From: Myxococcus dinghuensis
GTDB taxonomy: Bacteria > Myxococcota > Myxococcia > Myxococcales > Myxococcaceae
Assembly (NCBI RefSeq): GCF_024198235.1
Contig: NZ_JAKCFB010000003.1
Coordinates: forward strand, 1 to 64,000
Direction of reading: 5' to 3'
Length of the DNA stretch: 64,000 nt
A model generated the notes under the pieces. That model was given only the letters and a program-made list of their open reading frames with translations, did no database searches and had not been told where the DNA came from. The position numbers were made by a program, and so were the translations under genes. Shown piece by piece: positions 56,454 to 64,000 of this stretch. The stretch's first letter is position 1; each line of letters starts with the position of its first letter.

Positions 56454-57929
56454 GTGTCTCCTTCCTCGTACGAAATGGCCGACGTGCTGGCGTGGCTGGA
56501 GGCGGCGTGGCCGCACGTCGCGGCGGTGCTGACGGTGCTGGTGAGCGTGCTGGCCAGCGCGCACGCGGTGCTGCACAAGCGCGACGTGCGCGCGGCGGTG
56601 GGCTGGGTGGGGCTGGCGTGGCTGGTGCCGGTGCTGGGCGCGGTGCTGTACCTGGTGCTGGGCATCAACCGCATCCGCCGGCGGGCCCTGTCCCTGGCGC
56701 CGCTGCGGGAGCACGGCCAGTTCCCGCCCACCAAGGGGCTGGAGGCGCTGCCGGACCGCGCGCTGCTGATGACCCAGCCCCGGGCCGCGCACCTGGCGCC
56801 GCTGGCGCGGCTGGGCCACGCGGTGATGCACCGGCCGCTGCTGCCGGGCAACCGCGTCACGGTGCTGGAGTCCCGGACGGACGCGTACCCGGCCATGCTG
56901 GAGGCCATCGCCGGGGCGCGCACGTCGGTGAGCCTGTGCAGCTACATCTTCGACAACGACGTGGCGGGCCGCACCTTCGCGGCCGCGCTGGGCGCGGCGG
57001 TGCGGCGGGGCGTGGCGGTGCGCGTGCTGGTGGACGCGGTGGGCGCCCGCTACACGTGGCCCACGATTCTGGGCCGGCTCAAGCGCGAGGGCGTGACGGC
57101 CGCGCGCTTCCTCCCGTCGCTCATGCCGTACCGGCTGCCGTTCATGAACCTGCGCAACCACCGCAAGGTCCTCGTGGTGGACGGCACGGTGGGCTTCACC
57201 GGGGGCATGAACATCCGCGAGCACTTCTGGCCGGGCGAGCGCGCCGCGCGGGACCTGCACTTCCGGCTGGAGGGCCCCGTGGTGGGGCAGCTGCAGGAGA
57301 CGTTCGCGGAGGACTGGGTCTTCACCACGCGCGAGCGGCTGACGGGCCAGACGTGGTTCCCGGAGATCCGCCCCGCGGGGACGGTGCTGGCGCGGGGGAT
57401 TCCGGACGGGCCGGACGAGGACTTCGAGACGCTGCGCACGGTGCTGCTGGGAGCGCTGGCCACCGCGCGCGAGTCGGTGCGCATCATCACCCCGTACTTC
57501 CTGCCGGACGCGGCGCTCATCACCGCGCTCAACGTGGCGGCGCTGCGCGGGGTGCGGGTGGACGTGGTGCTGCCGGAGAAGGGCAACCTGCCGGTGGTGC
57601 AGTGGGCGAGCACCGCGCAGCTCTGGCAGGTGCTGGGGCCCGGCTGCCGGGTGTTCCTCACCGCGCCGCCGTTCGACCACACCAAGCTGATGGTGGTGGA
57701 CGGCGAGTGGGGCCTCATCGGGTCCGCCAACTGGGACCCGCGCTCGCTGCGGCTCAACTTCGAGCTGAACGTGGAGTGCTACGACGCGGAGCTGGCGGGC
57801 CGGCTGGACGCGGTGGTGGAGGAGCGGCTGTTGCGCTCGCGCCCCATCACCCGCGCCCAGGTGGACGCCCGGCCGTTGCCCATCCGCCTCAGGGATGGGC
57901 TGGCCCGGCTGCTGTCGCCCTACCTCTAG
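56454..57929 (+). CDS. cls: Cardiolipin synthase / phospholipase D family protein
   Basis: A 491-residue membrane enzyme. The GTG at 56454 follows GGGGA; an ATG at 56475 (MADVLAWLEAAWP) is an alternative. Two N-terminal helices (VAAVLTVLVSVLASAHAVL and VGLAWLVPVLGAVLYLVLG) match the PLDc_N region. Two HKD motifs are present: NHRKVLVVDGTVGFTGGMNI at about residue 240 and HTKLMVVDGEWGLIGSANWD at about 420. It would join two phosphatidylglycerols, or a related pair, to make cardiolipin. It has a classical Cls layout and length. Downstream MBL-fold gene is convergent, separated by 7 bases. Confidence 0.92.
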   Translation: MSPSSYEMADVLAWLEAAWPHVAAVLTVLVSVLASAHAVLHKRDVRAAVGWVGLAWLVPVLGAVLYLVLGINRIRRRALSLAPLREHGQFPPTKGLEALPDRALLMTQPRAAHLAPLARLGHAVMHRPLLPGNRVTVLESRTDAYPAMLEAIAGARTSVSLCSYIFDNDVAGRTFAAALGAAVRRGVAVRVLVDAVGARYTWPTILGRLKREGVTAARFLPSLMPYRLPFMNLRNHRKVLVVDGTVGFTGGMNIREHFWPGERAARDLHFRLEGPVVGQLQETFAEDWVFTTRERLTGQTWFPEIRPAGTVLARGIPDGPDEDFETLRTVLLGALATARESVRIITPYFLPDAALITALNVAALRGVRVDVVLPEKGNLPVVQWASTAQLWQVLGPGCRVFLTAPPFDHTKLMVVDGEWGLIGSANWDPRSLRLNFELNVECYDAELAGRLDAVVEERLLRSRPITRAQVDARPLPIRLRDGLARLLSPYL

Positions 57930-57936
57930 CGAGCCG

Positions 57937-59331
57937 TCACAAGAGGGCGCGGCGCACCTTCCAGAAGGTCTCCTTCGCGGCGCGGAAGGCCGCCGAGTCC
58001 GACGGCAGCAGCGAGCGCAGCAGCTCCGCGGACTGCGTCTGGAGCGGCCGCACGCAGTGCGCCTCCACCTTGCCGCGCAGGAAGCCCACCGGGTCGCGGC
58101 GGCGGTACTCGCTGAAGTACGTCTTCAGCTCGTTGCGGCTGCGCGCCTTGCCGTTGTCCGCGTACTTGGCCACGTAGGGGCTGAAGTCCGGATACAGCCG
58201 CCCCTCGCCGAAGTCGCCGTGCAGCGTCGTCTTCATGAAGTTGCCGATGAGCAGGTCGTCGAAGACCTGGTAGCGCACGGCGGTCATCAGCGAGTTGCGC
58301 GGGGCCTCGAAGGTGATGCCCCGGCGGAAGCGGCGGCGGTTGAACTCGATGACGTGGTCCTGTCCGCCCACGCGGAAGCGCAGGAAGTCGAGCACCGTGC
58401 CCAGGTGCTCGATGGCGCCGAAGTACCCACGCAGTTGCTGGGACTCCTCGCGCTCCAGCATCTCGCTCCAGTCGTCCCCGAACTCCCGGGGGTCCACGGG
58501 CGCCAGGACCCGCTCGGGCGGGTGGATGAGCTGGGTGTCGTCCCGGGCGAAGTCATGCCGGACGAAGGCGGGCAGGAGCGTGCAGGTGGTGGACTCGAAG
58601 CCCCGGGGGTAGTCCTCCAGGGACGTGGTGTAGCGCGAGGCCCATTGGCTGTCGGCGCGCTGGTACTTGTGCATGGAGCTGAAGGGCACGAAGTGGCGCA
58701 CGCCGTAGAACTCCGCCTGGCGGGCGATGGTGCGCCCCACGGGCGTCTTCGCCGCGGCGTAGGGCTCGATGCGCTGCCCGTCCTCGGTGAAGTAGTTGAT
58801 CATGTCCGCGTCGCCGTAGCCGGACAGGGCCATCAGGTACGACTCGTCGTAGCGGCGCACCAGGCCGCGCACGAAGCGGCCCCAGCCCCGGTCCCCCGCG
58901 TCGTTGAGGTTGACGAGCAGCCGCCCGTCCATGTCCACCAGGAGCACCGCGTCCTGGTTCATGTCGGGGATGCACAGCACGCGCACGCGCGGCGACAGCT
59001 GCGTCCACACGCGGTCCACCAGCACGTGCACGCTGAAGCCCTGCGCGCGCAGGTCGTCCCGGACGCGGCCGCCGAAGTGGTTGGGCACCAGGATGGTCGC
59101 CTCGCGCAGCGGCTCCAGCGACTCCATGCTCAGGTGGTCCGGGTGGCCGTGGGAGAGCCACACGTACTGGCAGCGCCGGATGGTGTCGCGCTGCTCTTCG
59201 GGAATCTCGTGGGACAACGTCCAACTGCCGAAGTACGCGGCGCCGTGTGTCCAGGGGTCCGTCACCAGGACCGGTCCGTTGTCGTGGCAGATGAGTGTGG
59301 CGTTCCCGATTGTCTCGAATCCGAGTTCCAT
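57937..59331 (-). CDS. Metallo-beta-lactamase-fold hydrolase
   Basis: A 464-residue protein from ATG 59331, with GGGGGAAG upstream. The MBL motif YVWLSHGHPDHLSMESLEPL (HxHxDH) follows an N-terminal opening LGFETIGNATLICHDNGPVLVTDPWT. Another metal ligand may be Asp in LVNLNDAGDRGW, as in VLLVDMDGRLL-LVNLND, which is typical of UlaG/RNase Z-like enzymes. The C-terminal 200 residues (AIEHLGTVLDFLRFRVGGQDHVIEFNRRRF) look like a sterol-carrier or SCP2-like ligand-binding fold often found fused to such MBL proteins. No signal peptide. Substrate unknown. It is convergent with the Cls-type gene, and points toward it. Confidence 0.82.
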   Translation of the reverse strand: MELGFETIGNATLICHDNGPVLVTDPWTHGAAYFGSWTLSHEIPEEQRDTIRRCQYVWLSHGHPDHLSMESLEPLREATILVPNHFGGRVRDDLRAQGFSVHVLVDRVWTQLSPRVRVLCIPDMNQDAVLLVDMDGRLLVNLNDAGDRGWGRFVRGLVRRYDESYLMALSGYGDADMINYFTEDGQRIEPYAAAKTPVGRTIARQAEFYGVRHFVPFSSMHKYQRADSQWASRYTTSLEDYPRGFESTTCTLLPAFVRHDFARDDTQLIHPPERVLAPVDPREFGDDWSEMLEREESQQLRGYFGAIEHLGTVLDFLRFRVGGQDHVIEFNRRRFRRGITFEAPRNSLMTAVRYQVFDDLLIGNFMKTTLHGDFGEGRLYPDFSPYVAKYADNGKARSRNELKTYFSEYRRRDPVGFLRGKVEAHCVRPLQTQSAELLRSLLPSDSAAFRAAKETFWKVRRALL

Positions 59332-59613
59332 CTTCCGCTTCCCCCTCGTGCTCGCGTTCACCCAACGCCGCGGTGGATGGGCCGAAAAGTGGGGAGACGG
59401 CCGACAAAGGACCATCGCACCGGCGGGATGGGAAAAGCGTTCGCATGCCGCAGGCCGCCTCGCACCCGCTCGCCCGGGCAGAAGTCTTCCGTCATGGGCC
59501 AACCGCGGGGCACGAAGGAGACGGCCCGTGCCCACGTGAGGGGCCCCGGGCGACACGGGGAGCGCCCCCACGCGGCTCGGCCGCCCGCGTGGCGCGGACG
59601 GATGCGTGGGGCC

Positions 59614-62600
59614 TCAACCTTTGCGTGCGATGAGGGAGAGGAGCTGCGCGCCGTAGCGTTCGGTGAGCGCGGGCCCCACGCCGTGCACGGCCAGGAGCGC
59701 GGCGCCATGCTCCGGCCGCGCCGCCGCGATGGCCCCGAGCACCTTGTCCGTCAGGATGCGGAACGCGGGCACCTTGCGTCGACGCGCCTCCGCCAGCCGC
59801 CACGCCTTCAACGCCTCGACGAGTGCGGGGGACGCCTCCGCCTTCGCGCCAGCCCGCTTCCCCGCCCGCGCGGTGGGAGCGTCCGCCGCGTCGTCGGAGG
59901 CCCAACCGTCGTCCTCGGCCTCGACGCGCCGGCCCCGGGCGGTGGACGCGGAGGCGCCCTTCCGCCGGGAGGTGGCCTGGGTGCCCGCCCGCTTGCGCGA
60001 GGCGCGGCCCGTCTGGCCGGCCGCCTTGGCCTTGCCGCGCTTGCGCTTCGTGGCCTTCTCCAGGGGCAGGGGCAGGAACACCTGGCGGGGGTCCACCGCG
60101 CGCGTGCGGCGCCCCTCCTCCGTGAGGGACAGGCGCTGGAAGTTGATGACCTGCCCGTCCTTGTCGAACGAGTCCACCGTCAGGTGCGCGAGCCCCGCCC
60201 GCACCAGCCCGCCCACGAGCCGCTCGAAGTCGCGGCGCGGGAGCGCGTCGCCGAACAGCTCCCGGTGGAGTCGTCCGGTGGCCTGTCCGTCCCGCTCCTG
60301 GAGGGACTCCAGGATGCGCTCCAGCCAGTGGCGCTCCGCCGCGGTGGGCTCCGAGAAGCGCAGCGTGGCGCAGGACTCGGGCGCGCAGACGTCGCACAGG
60401 CCACACGGCTCGCCGGAGTCCTGGGTGTCGCCGAAGTGGCCGACCAGTTGCTTCATGCGGCAGCCCGGCGCCTCCGCGTAGCGCGCCATCTGCTCCAGGT
60501 GCAGCAGCTTGCGCTCGCGTTGGGCCGCGTAGCCGGCGGACCACTGCGGCCGCCCGCGACGCACGGTCTCGTCCGGCGTCATCACCACGCCGCCGTGGAT
60601 CCAGAGCTGCTCCAGCGCCTTGTCGAAGACCTCCGGGTCCGTGCGCACGCGCCCCTGGAGCGACGCCTTGGGCTCCAGCTCCGCGCCGGTGGACTGGTAC
60701 AGGCGCTCGAGCACGTAGGGCTCGGGATAGTCGCGCTTGTGGAAGAACTCGTGCGTGCGCCGGTCGATGTACGAGTGCAGCAGCACCGCGCGGGAGGGCT
60801 TGCCGTCGCGCCCGGCGCGGCCCAGCTCCTGGTAGTAGCCCTCCAGGCTCGCGGGCAGCGCGGCGTGCATGACGGTGCGCACGTCCGGCTTGTCGATGCC
60901 CATGCCGAACGCGGTGGTGGCGACGATGACCTCCAGCGAGCCCCGGAGGAACTCGGCCTGCACGCGGTCGCGCTCGGAGGGCTGGAGCCCCGCGTGATAC
61001 GCCGCCGAGGGGAAGTCCCCCGCGAGCTGGTCCGCCAGTTGCTCGGCGTGCTTGCGCGTGGCCGCGTAGACGATGGCCGGCCGGTTCTCCTCGTCCTGGA
61101 GCAGGCTCTGGATGGCGTCGCCGCGCGCGCCGGGGTTCAGCTCGCGCACCTCGATGGCGATGTTGGTGCGGCGGAAGCCGTGGATGAACGTGCGCGCCTT
61201 GCCGCCCGCGCCCAGCAGGCCGAGCTGCTGCACGATGTCGCGCTGCACGTCGGGCGTCGCGGTGGCGGTGAGGGCGACCACGGGCGCGGGGCGCAAGAGC
61301 GGCAGGCGGGAGCCGAGCAGCCGGTAGTCCGGGCGGAAGTCATGGCCCCACTGGGAGATGCAGTGCGCCTCGTCGATGGCGATGAGCGTGGGGGGGCGCC
61401 GCGCCAGCAGCTCCACGAAGCCCGGTACGCCGAGCCGCTCCGGCGCGATGAACAGGAAGTCGAGCCGGCCATCCAGGTAGTCGAAGCACACCTGTCGCGA
61501 GGTGGCCCGGTCGCGCCCGGAGTGGATGCGGTCCGCCGCGAACCCGAGCGACTGGAGCCGCAGCACCTGGTCCTCCATCAGCGCGATGAGCGGGCTGACG
61601 ACGATGGTGGTGCCCGCGCGCGCGAGGCCCGGGAGCTGGTAGCAGAGGGACTTGCCGGCGCCGGTGGGCATCACCAGCAACAGGTCCTCCCCCGAGGTGG
61701 CCGCGCGGCAGACGGCCTCCTGGTACGGACGGAACTCGGAGAAGCCGAAGGCCTCCTTGAGCAGCCCGCGCAGTTGGTCCGGTGGCGTGGGCGCGCGCAT
61801 GACGCGCTCCGGCCGCTGCCCCGGGGGCGCCGCGACCTTGCCTCGGCCCCACGGGACGGCCGCGCTCGACGGGTCGAGCGTGTTCCGCGACGCCGCGCGC
61901 CCCGGCGTCCCCATCACCGTCGAGTCCGAGAACGCGGCGGCACCCGCGCGACGAGAACTCCCCGTCGCCAGAGCGGGGAACGACTCCGCGCTCGACGCGC
62001 CACCTCGGGAGCCCGTATCCAGGGACGTCGGCTCCGCGCCACGGCCCCTGCCCTGGGGGTTCGCGCCCGGGAACGAAGAGGCCTCCCCGCGACGAGCGGG
62101 GCCTCGCCCGTCGGCGTCGGAGAACGAAGCCTCCGCGCCAGGACCCGCGCCCCGGAAGCGCGCATCCGGGAAGGACGTCTCCGCGTCGGAGCCCCGAGCC
62201 CCTCCTCGGAAACCACCCTCCGAGGAGGTCCCCCGGCCCGCGCCGCTCGCATCCGAGAATGACTGCTCCGCGTCGACGCCCCGAGCCCCGCGCCGGGAAC
62301 GTCCGCCCTCGAACAGGGGGCCCACGCCCTCGCCCGACACCGGGCCTCCCGCGCCACGCCGCGTCCCCGCGTCCGTCGCGGGCGACGCCATGTCGGTCCG
62401 CCGGGCGCCTCCCCCGCGCGGGTCGAACAACGGCAGCGACCCGCTCGTCCGGCCCGCGCCGGCATCGAGCGACTCACCGCCGCGCCACGGCTCCCGCGAA
62501 GCCAGGGGCCGTTGGGTCGCCTCGCTCGGCGCCACGTACGTCGCGCGGGACGAGGGCCCGGTGGGCACGTGCCCCACCACCTCGATGACGTACTTCTCGA

Positions 62601-64000
62601 TGCCCAGCAGGAACTCGTCGAGCTGCCCCTCGCCCCGCTCGATGCGCTGGAGCCACGCCTCCCACTGCCCCGTCATCGCCGGCGTCTTCACGTCCGGGTG
62701 CACCACCTCGATGAGGCGGATGCCCTTCTCCGTCGCCTCCAGCGCCTTGCCGCGACGGACCAGGTACTCGCGGTCCAGCAACACCTCGATGATGGACGCG
62801 CGCGTGGCGGGCGTGCCCAGCCCCGTCTCCCGCATCGCGTCCGCCAGCTCCTTCTCGTCCAGCGCCCGGCCGGCCGTCTCCATCGCCGTCAGCAGCGACG
62901 CGTCCGTCAAGCGCGGCGGCGGACGGGTGCGCTTCTTCACCGCCTTCGCGTCCTCCACCGTCTGCGCCTGCCCCCGCGCCAGCCCCGAGGGCAGCGACTG
63001 GGACTCGTCCTCCGGCTCCGTCGACTCCTCCTCCCCCTTGCGCGCCTCCGCCCTGGGCCTGGGCGCCTTCTTCCCACCGCCGACGTCCAGCACCTTCCAG
63101 CCCACGCGCTCCACCTGCGTGCCCATGCTCTGGAAGCGGTCCACCACCGGCACCGCGCTCCGCGAGCCCGGCGACACCACCGCCGTCACCACCGTGGTGA
63201 CGCGCCACACGTGGTCCTCGTGCCACGCCTGGAGCAGGCGCCGGCACACCAGGTCGTAGATGCGCTGCTCGTCCGGGGACAGCCGCAGCCCGTCCGGCGA
63301 CGACGGCGTGGGGATGATGGCGTGGTGGTCCGTCACCTTCGCGTCGTCCACGTAGCGCCGCCCCAGGGGGCGCTCCCCCGTCCCGGGCGCGAGGTCCTCC
63401 TCGTAGCGCGCGCGCACCGCCCCCACCACCTCCGGGAGCGTGTCCGCCACCGTCTTCGACAGGTGCCGGCTGGACGTACGCGGGTAGCTCAGGAGCTTGT
63501 GCCGCTCGTACAGCGCCTGCGCGACCTCCAGCGTGCGCTGCGCGCTGAAGCCATACAGCCGGTTCGCGTGGCGCTGCAGCTCCGTGAGGTCGTAGAGCAG
63601 CGGCGGCGCCATCCGCTTCTCCTCCGCCTCCAGCGACTCGAGCGTCGCCCGCCCCCGCCGCACGCGGTCGATGATGGCCTGCGCCTCCACGCCGTCCGCG
63701 TCGAGCCGCCGCGCCTCGCGCGTGCCCTCCATCCCCGGCGGCACCACCGGCCGCCCATCCGGCCCCGAGCGGAACCACGTGCCGTCGTACCGCGCGTCCG
63801 GCGCCACGCCCTGCCCCTGCGGCGCGAACGTCGCCACGACTTCCAGGTAGTCGCGGGGCACGAAGTCGCGGATGGCCAGCTCGCGCTCCACCACCATGGC
63901 CAGCGTGGGCGTCTGCACCCGCCCCACGCTCAACATCTCCCCCTGGCCCCCGTGCGCCAGCGTGTACAGGCGCGACAGGTTCATCCCCACCAACCAGTCC
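59614..64000 (-). CDS. Topoisomerase III-RecQ helicase fusion (5' end outside window)
   Basis: The reading frame is open to the right edge, so at least the Toprim domain is missing from view; about 1461 residues are seen. The visible start ([18 protein letters not shown]) and the active-site [14 protein letters not shown], with the Tyr codon at 63484-63486, identify a type IA topoisomerase of the topo III group. A middle linker of about 220 residues is Gly/Ser/Ala/Arg-rich with imperfect repeats. The RecQ part follows: [46 protein letters not shown], a [13 protein letters not shown] motif VI, a zinc-binding set (GCRMK..., CGLCDVC), a winged helix, and a C-terminal HRDC domain ([20 protein letters not shown]). 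One polypeptide thus holds a topo III and a RecQ-type helicase, the pair that dissolves double Holliday junctions in separate form elsewhere. Confidence 0.88.
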   Translation of the reverse strand, partial: DWLVGMNLSRLYTLAHGGQGEMLSVGRVQTPTLAMVVERELAIRDFVPRDYLEVVATFAPQGQGVAPDARYDGTWFRSGPDGRPVVPPGMEGTREARRLDADGVEAQAIIDRVRRGRATLESLEAEEKRMAPPLLYDLTELQRHANRLYGFSAQRTLEVAQALYERHKLLSYPRTSSRHLSKTVADTLPEVVGAVRARYEEDLAPGTGERPLGRRYVDDAKVTDHHAIIPTPSSPDGLRLSPDEQRIYDLVCRRLLQAWHEDHVWRVTTVVTAVVSPGSRSAVPVVDRFQSMGTQVERVGWKVLDVGGGKKAPRPRAEARKGEEESTEPEDESQSLPSGLARGQAQTVEDAKAVKKRTRPPPRLTDASLLTAMETAGRALDEKELADAMRETGLGTPATRASIIEVLLDREYLVRRGKALEATEKGIRLIEVVHPDVKTPAMTGQWEAWLQRIERGEGQLDEFLLGIEKYVIEVVGHVPTGPSSRATYVAPSEATQRPLASREPWRGGESLDAGAGRTSGSLPLFDPRGGGARRTDMASPATDAGTRRGAGGPVSGEGVGPLFEGGRSRRGARGVDAEQSFSDASGAGRGTSSEGGFRGGARGSDAETSFPDARFRGAGPGAEASFSDADGRGPARRGEASSFPGANPQGRGRGAEPTSLDTGSRGGASSAESFPALATGSSRRAGAAAFSDSTVMGTPGRAASRNTLDPSSAAVPWGRGKVAAPPGQRPERVMRAPTPPDQLRGLLKEAFGFSEFRPYQEAVCRAATSGEDLLLVMPTGAGKSLCYQLPGLARAGTTIVVSPLIALMEDQVLRLQSLGFAADRIHSGRDRATSRQVCFDYLDGRLDFLFIAPERLGVPGFVELLARRPPTLIAIDEAHCISQWGHDFRPDYRLLGSRLPLLRPAPVVALTATATPDVQRDIVQQLGLLGAGGKARTFIHGFRRTNIAIEVRELNPGARGDAIQSLLQDEENRPAIVYAATRKHAEQLADQLAGDFPSAAYHAGLQPSERDRVQAEFLRGSLEVIVATTAFGMGIDKPDVRTVMHAALPASLEGYYQELGRAGRDGKPSRAVLLHSYIDRRTHEFFHKRDYPEPYVLERLYQSTGAELEPKASLQGRVRTDPEVFDKALEQLWIHGGVVMTPDETVRRGRPQWSAGYAAQRERKLLHLEQMARYAEAPGCRMKQLVGHFGDTQDSGEPCGLCDVCAPESCATLRFSEPTAAERHWLERILESLQERDGQATGRLHRELFGDALPRRDFERLVGGLVRAGLAHLTVDSFDKDGQVINFQRLSLTEEGRRTRAVDPRQVFLPLPLEKATKRKRGKAKAAGQTGRASRKRAGTQATSRRKGASASTARGRRVEAEDDGWASDDAADAPTARAGKRAGAKAEASPALVEALKAWRLAEARRRKVPAFRILTDKVLGAIAAARPEHGAALLAVHGVGPALTERYGAQLLSLIARKG

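Overview
The window is about 64 kb of very GC-rich DNA, densely packed with genes. It almost certainly comes from a myxobacterium of the family Myxococcaceae (Myxococcus, Corallococcus or Pyxidicoccus-like). This rests on gene content: Hanks-type Ser/Thr kinases, one of them paired with a DUF2381 protein; a DUF2378 protein; a SitA6/SitI6-type toxin lipoprotein with a double-CXXCG immunity protein; many lipoproteins; and a PAS-rich sensor kinase. I cannot name the species. No rRNA, tRNA, CRISPR array, transposase or phage gene was recognised. Because the DNA is GC-rich, many long antisense reading frames exist; I treated these as shadows.

Layout. 0-7.7 kb: the 3' end of a TonB-like gene, a deleted kinase remnant, a DUF2381 + kinase operon, a DUF4153/4173-type membrane protein divergent from a TerC-family protein, and a coiled-coil membrane protein. 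7.8-15.1 kb: a three-PAS histidine kinase, then an operon of an HhH/beta-barrel protein, a triple lamin-tail lipoprotein and a thermonuclease lipoprotein. 15.3-23.3 kb: an esterase, DUF2378, an ATP-grasp ligase and two GNAT acetyltransferases, a pair of bPH2 membrane proteins and a PKD/esterase lipoprotein. 23.5-32.0 kb: a complete RND efflux locus (TetR, adaptor, pump, outer-membrane factor) extended by an Omp85-like protein and a second TetR. Matching 23-bp operators lie in front of the first tetR and the adaptor gene.

32.0-34.3 kb: four tandem paralogous Cys-rich lipoproteins, three of them followed by a copy of the same hairpin. 34.3-43.3 kb: EttA, a large lipoprotein with CxxCH motifs, a broken small lipoprotein, a YadGH-type ABC exporter and a PEGA-domain kinase. 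43.4-49.5 kb is the most accessory-looking part. It holds a sitA6/sitI6 toxin-immunity pair, a type-B carboxylesterase, a YopT-like (C58) cysteine protease flanked by about 349-bp near-identical direct repeats, and a proline-rich protein that may have a kinase-like fold. 49.6-64 kb: an M20 peptidase, TreZ, a secreted protein, a ClpX-like ATPase without the zinc domain, DUF5335, a cardiolipin-synthase-type PLD, an MBL-fold protein, and the C-terminal part of a topoisomerase III-RecQ fusion that runs off the right edge.

The best candidates for undescribed biology are the repeat-flanked C58 protease cassette with its neighbour, the HhH-barrel/LTD/thermonuclease operon (a possible surface DNA-handling system), and the single-chain topoisomerase III-RecQ protein. 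All family assignments come from reading motifs and were not checked by database search.
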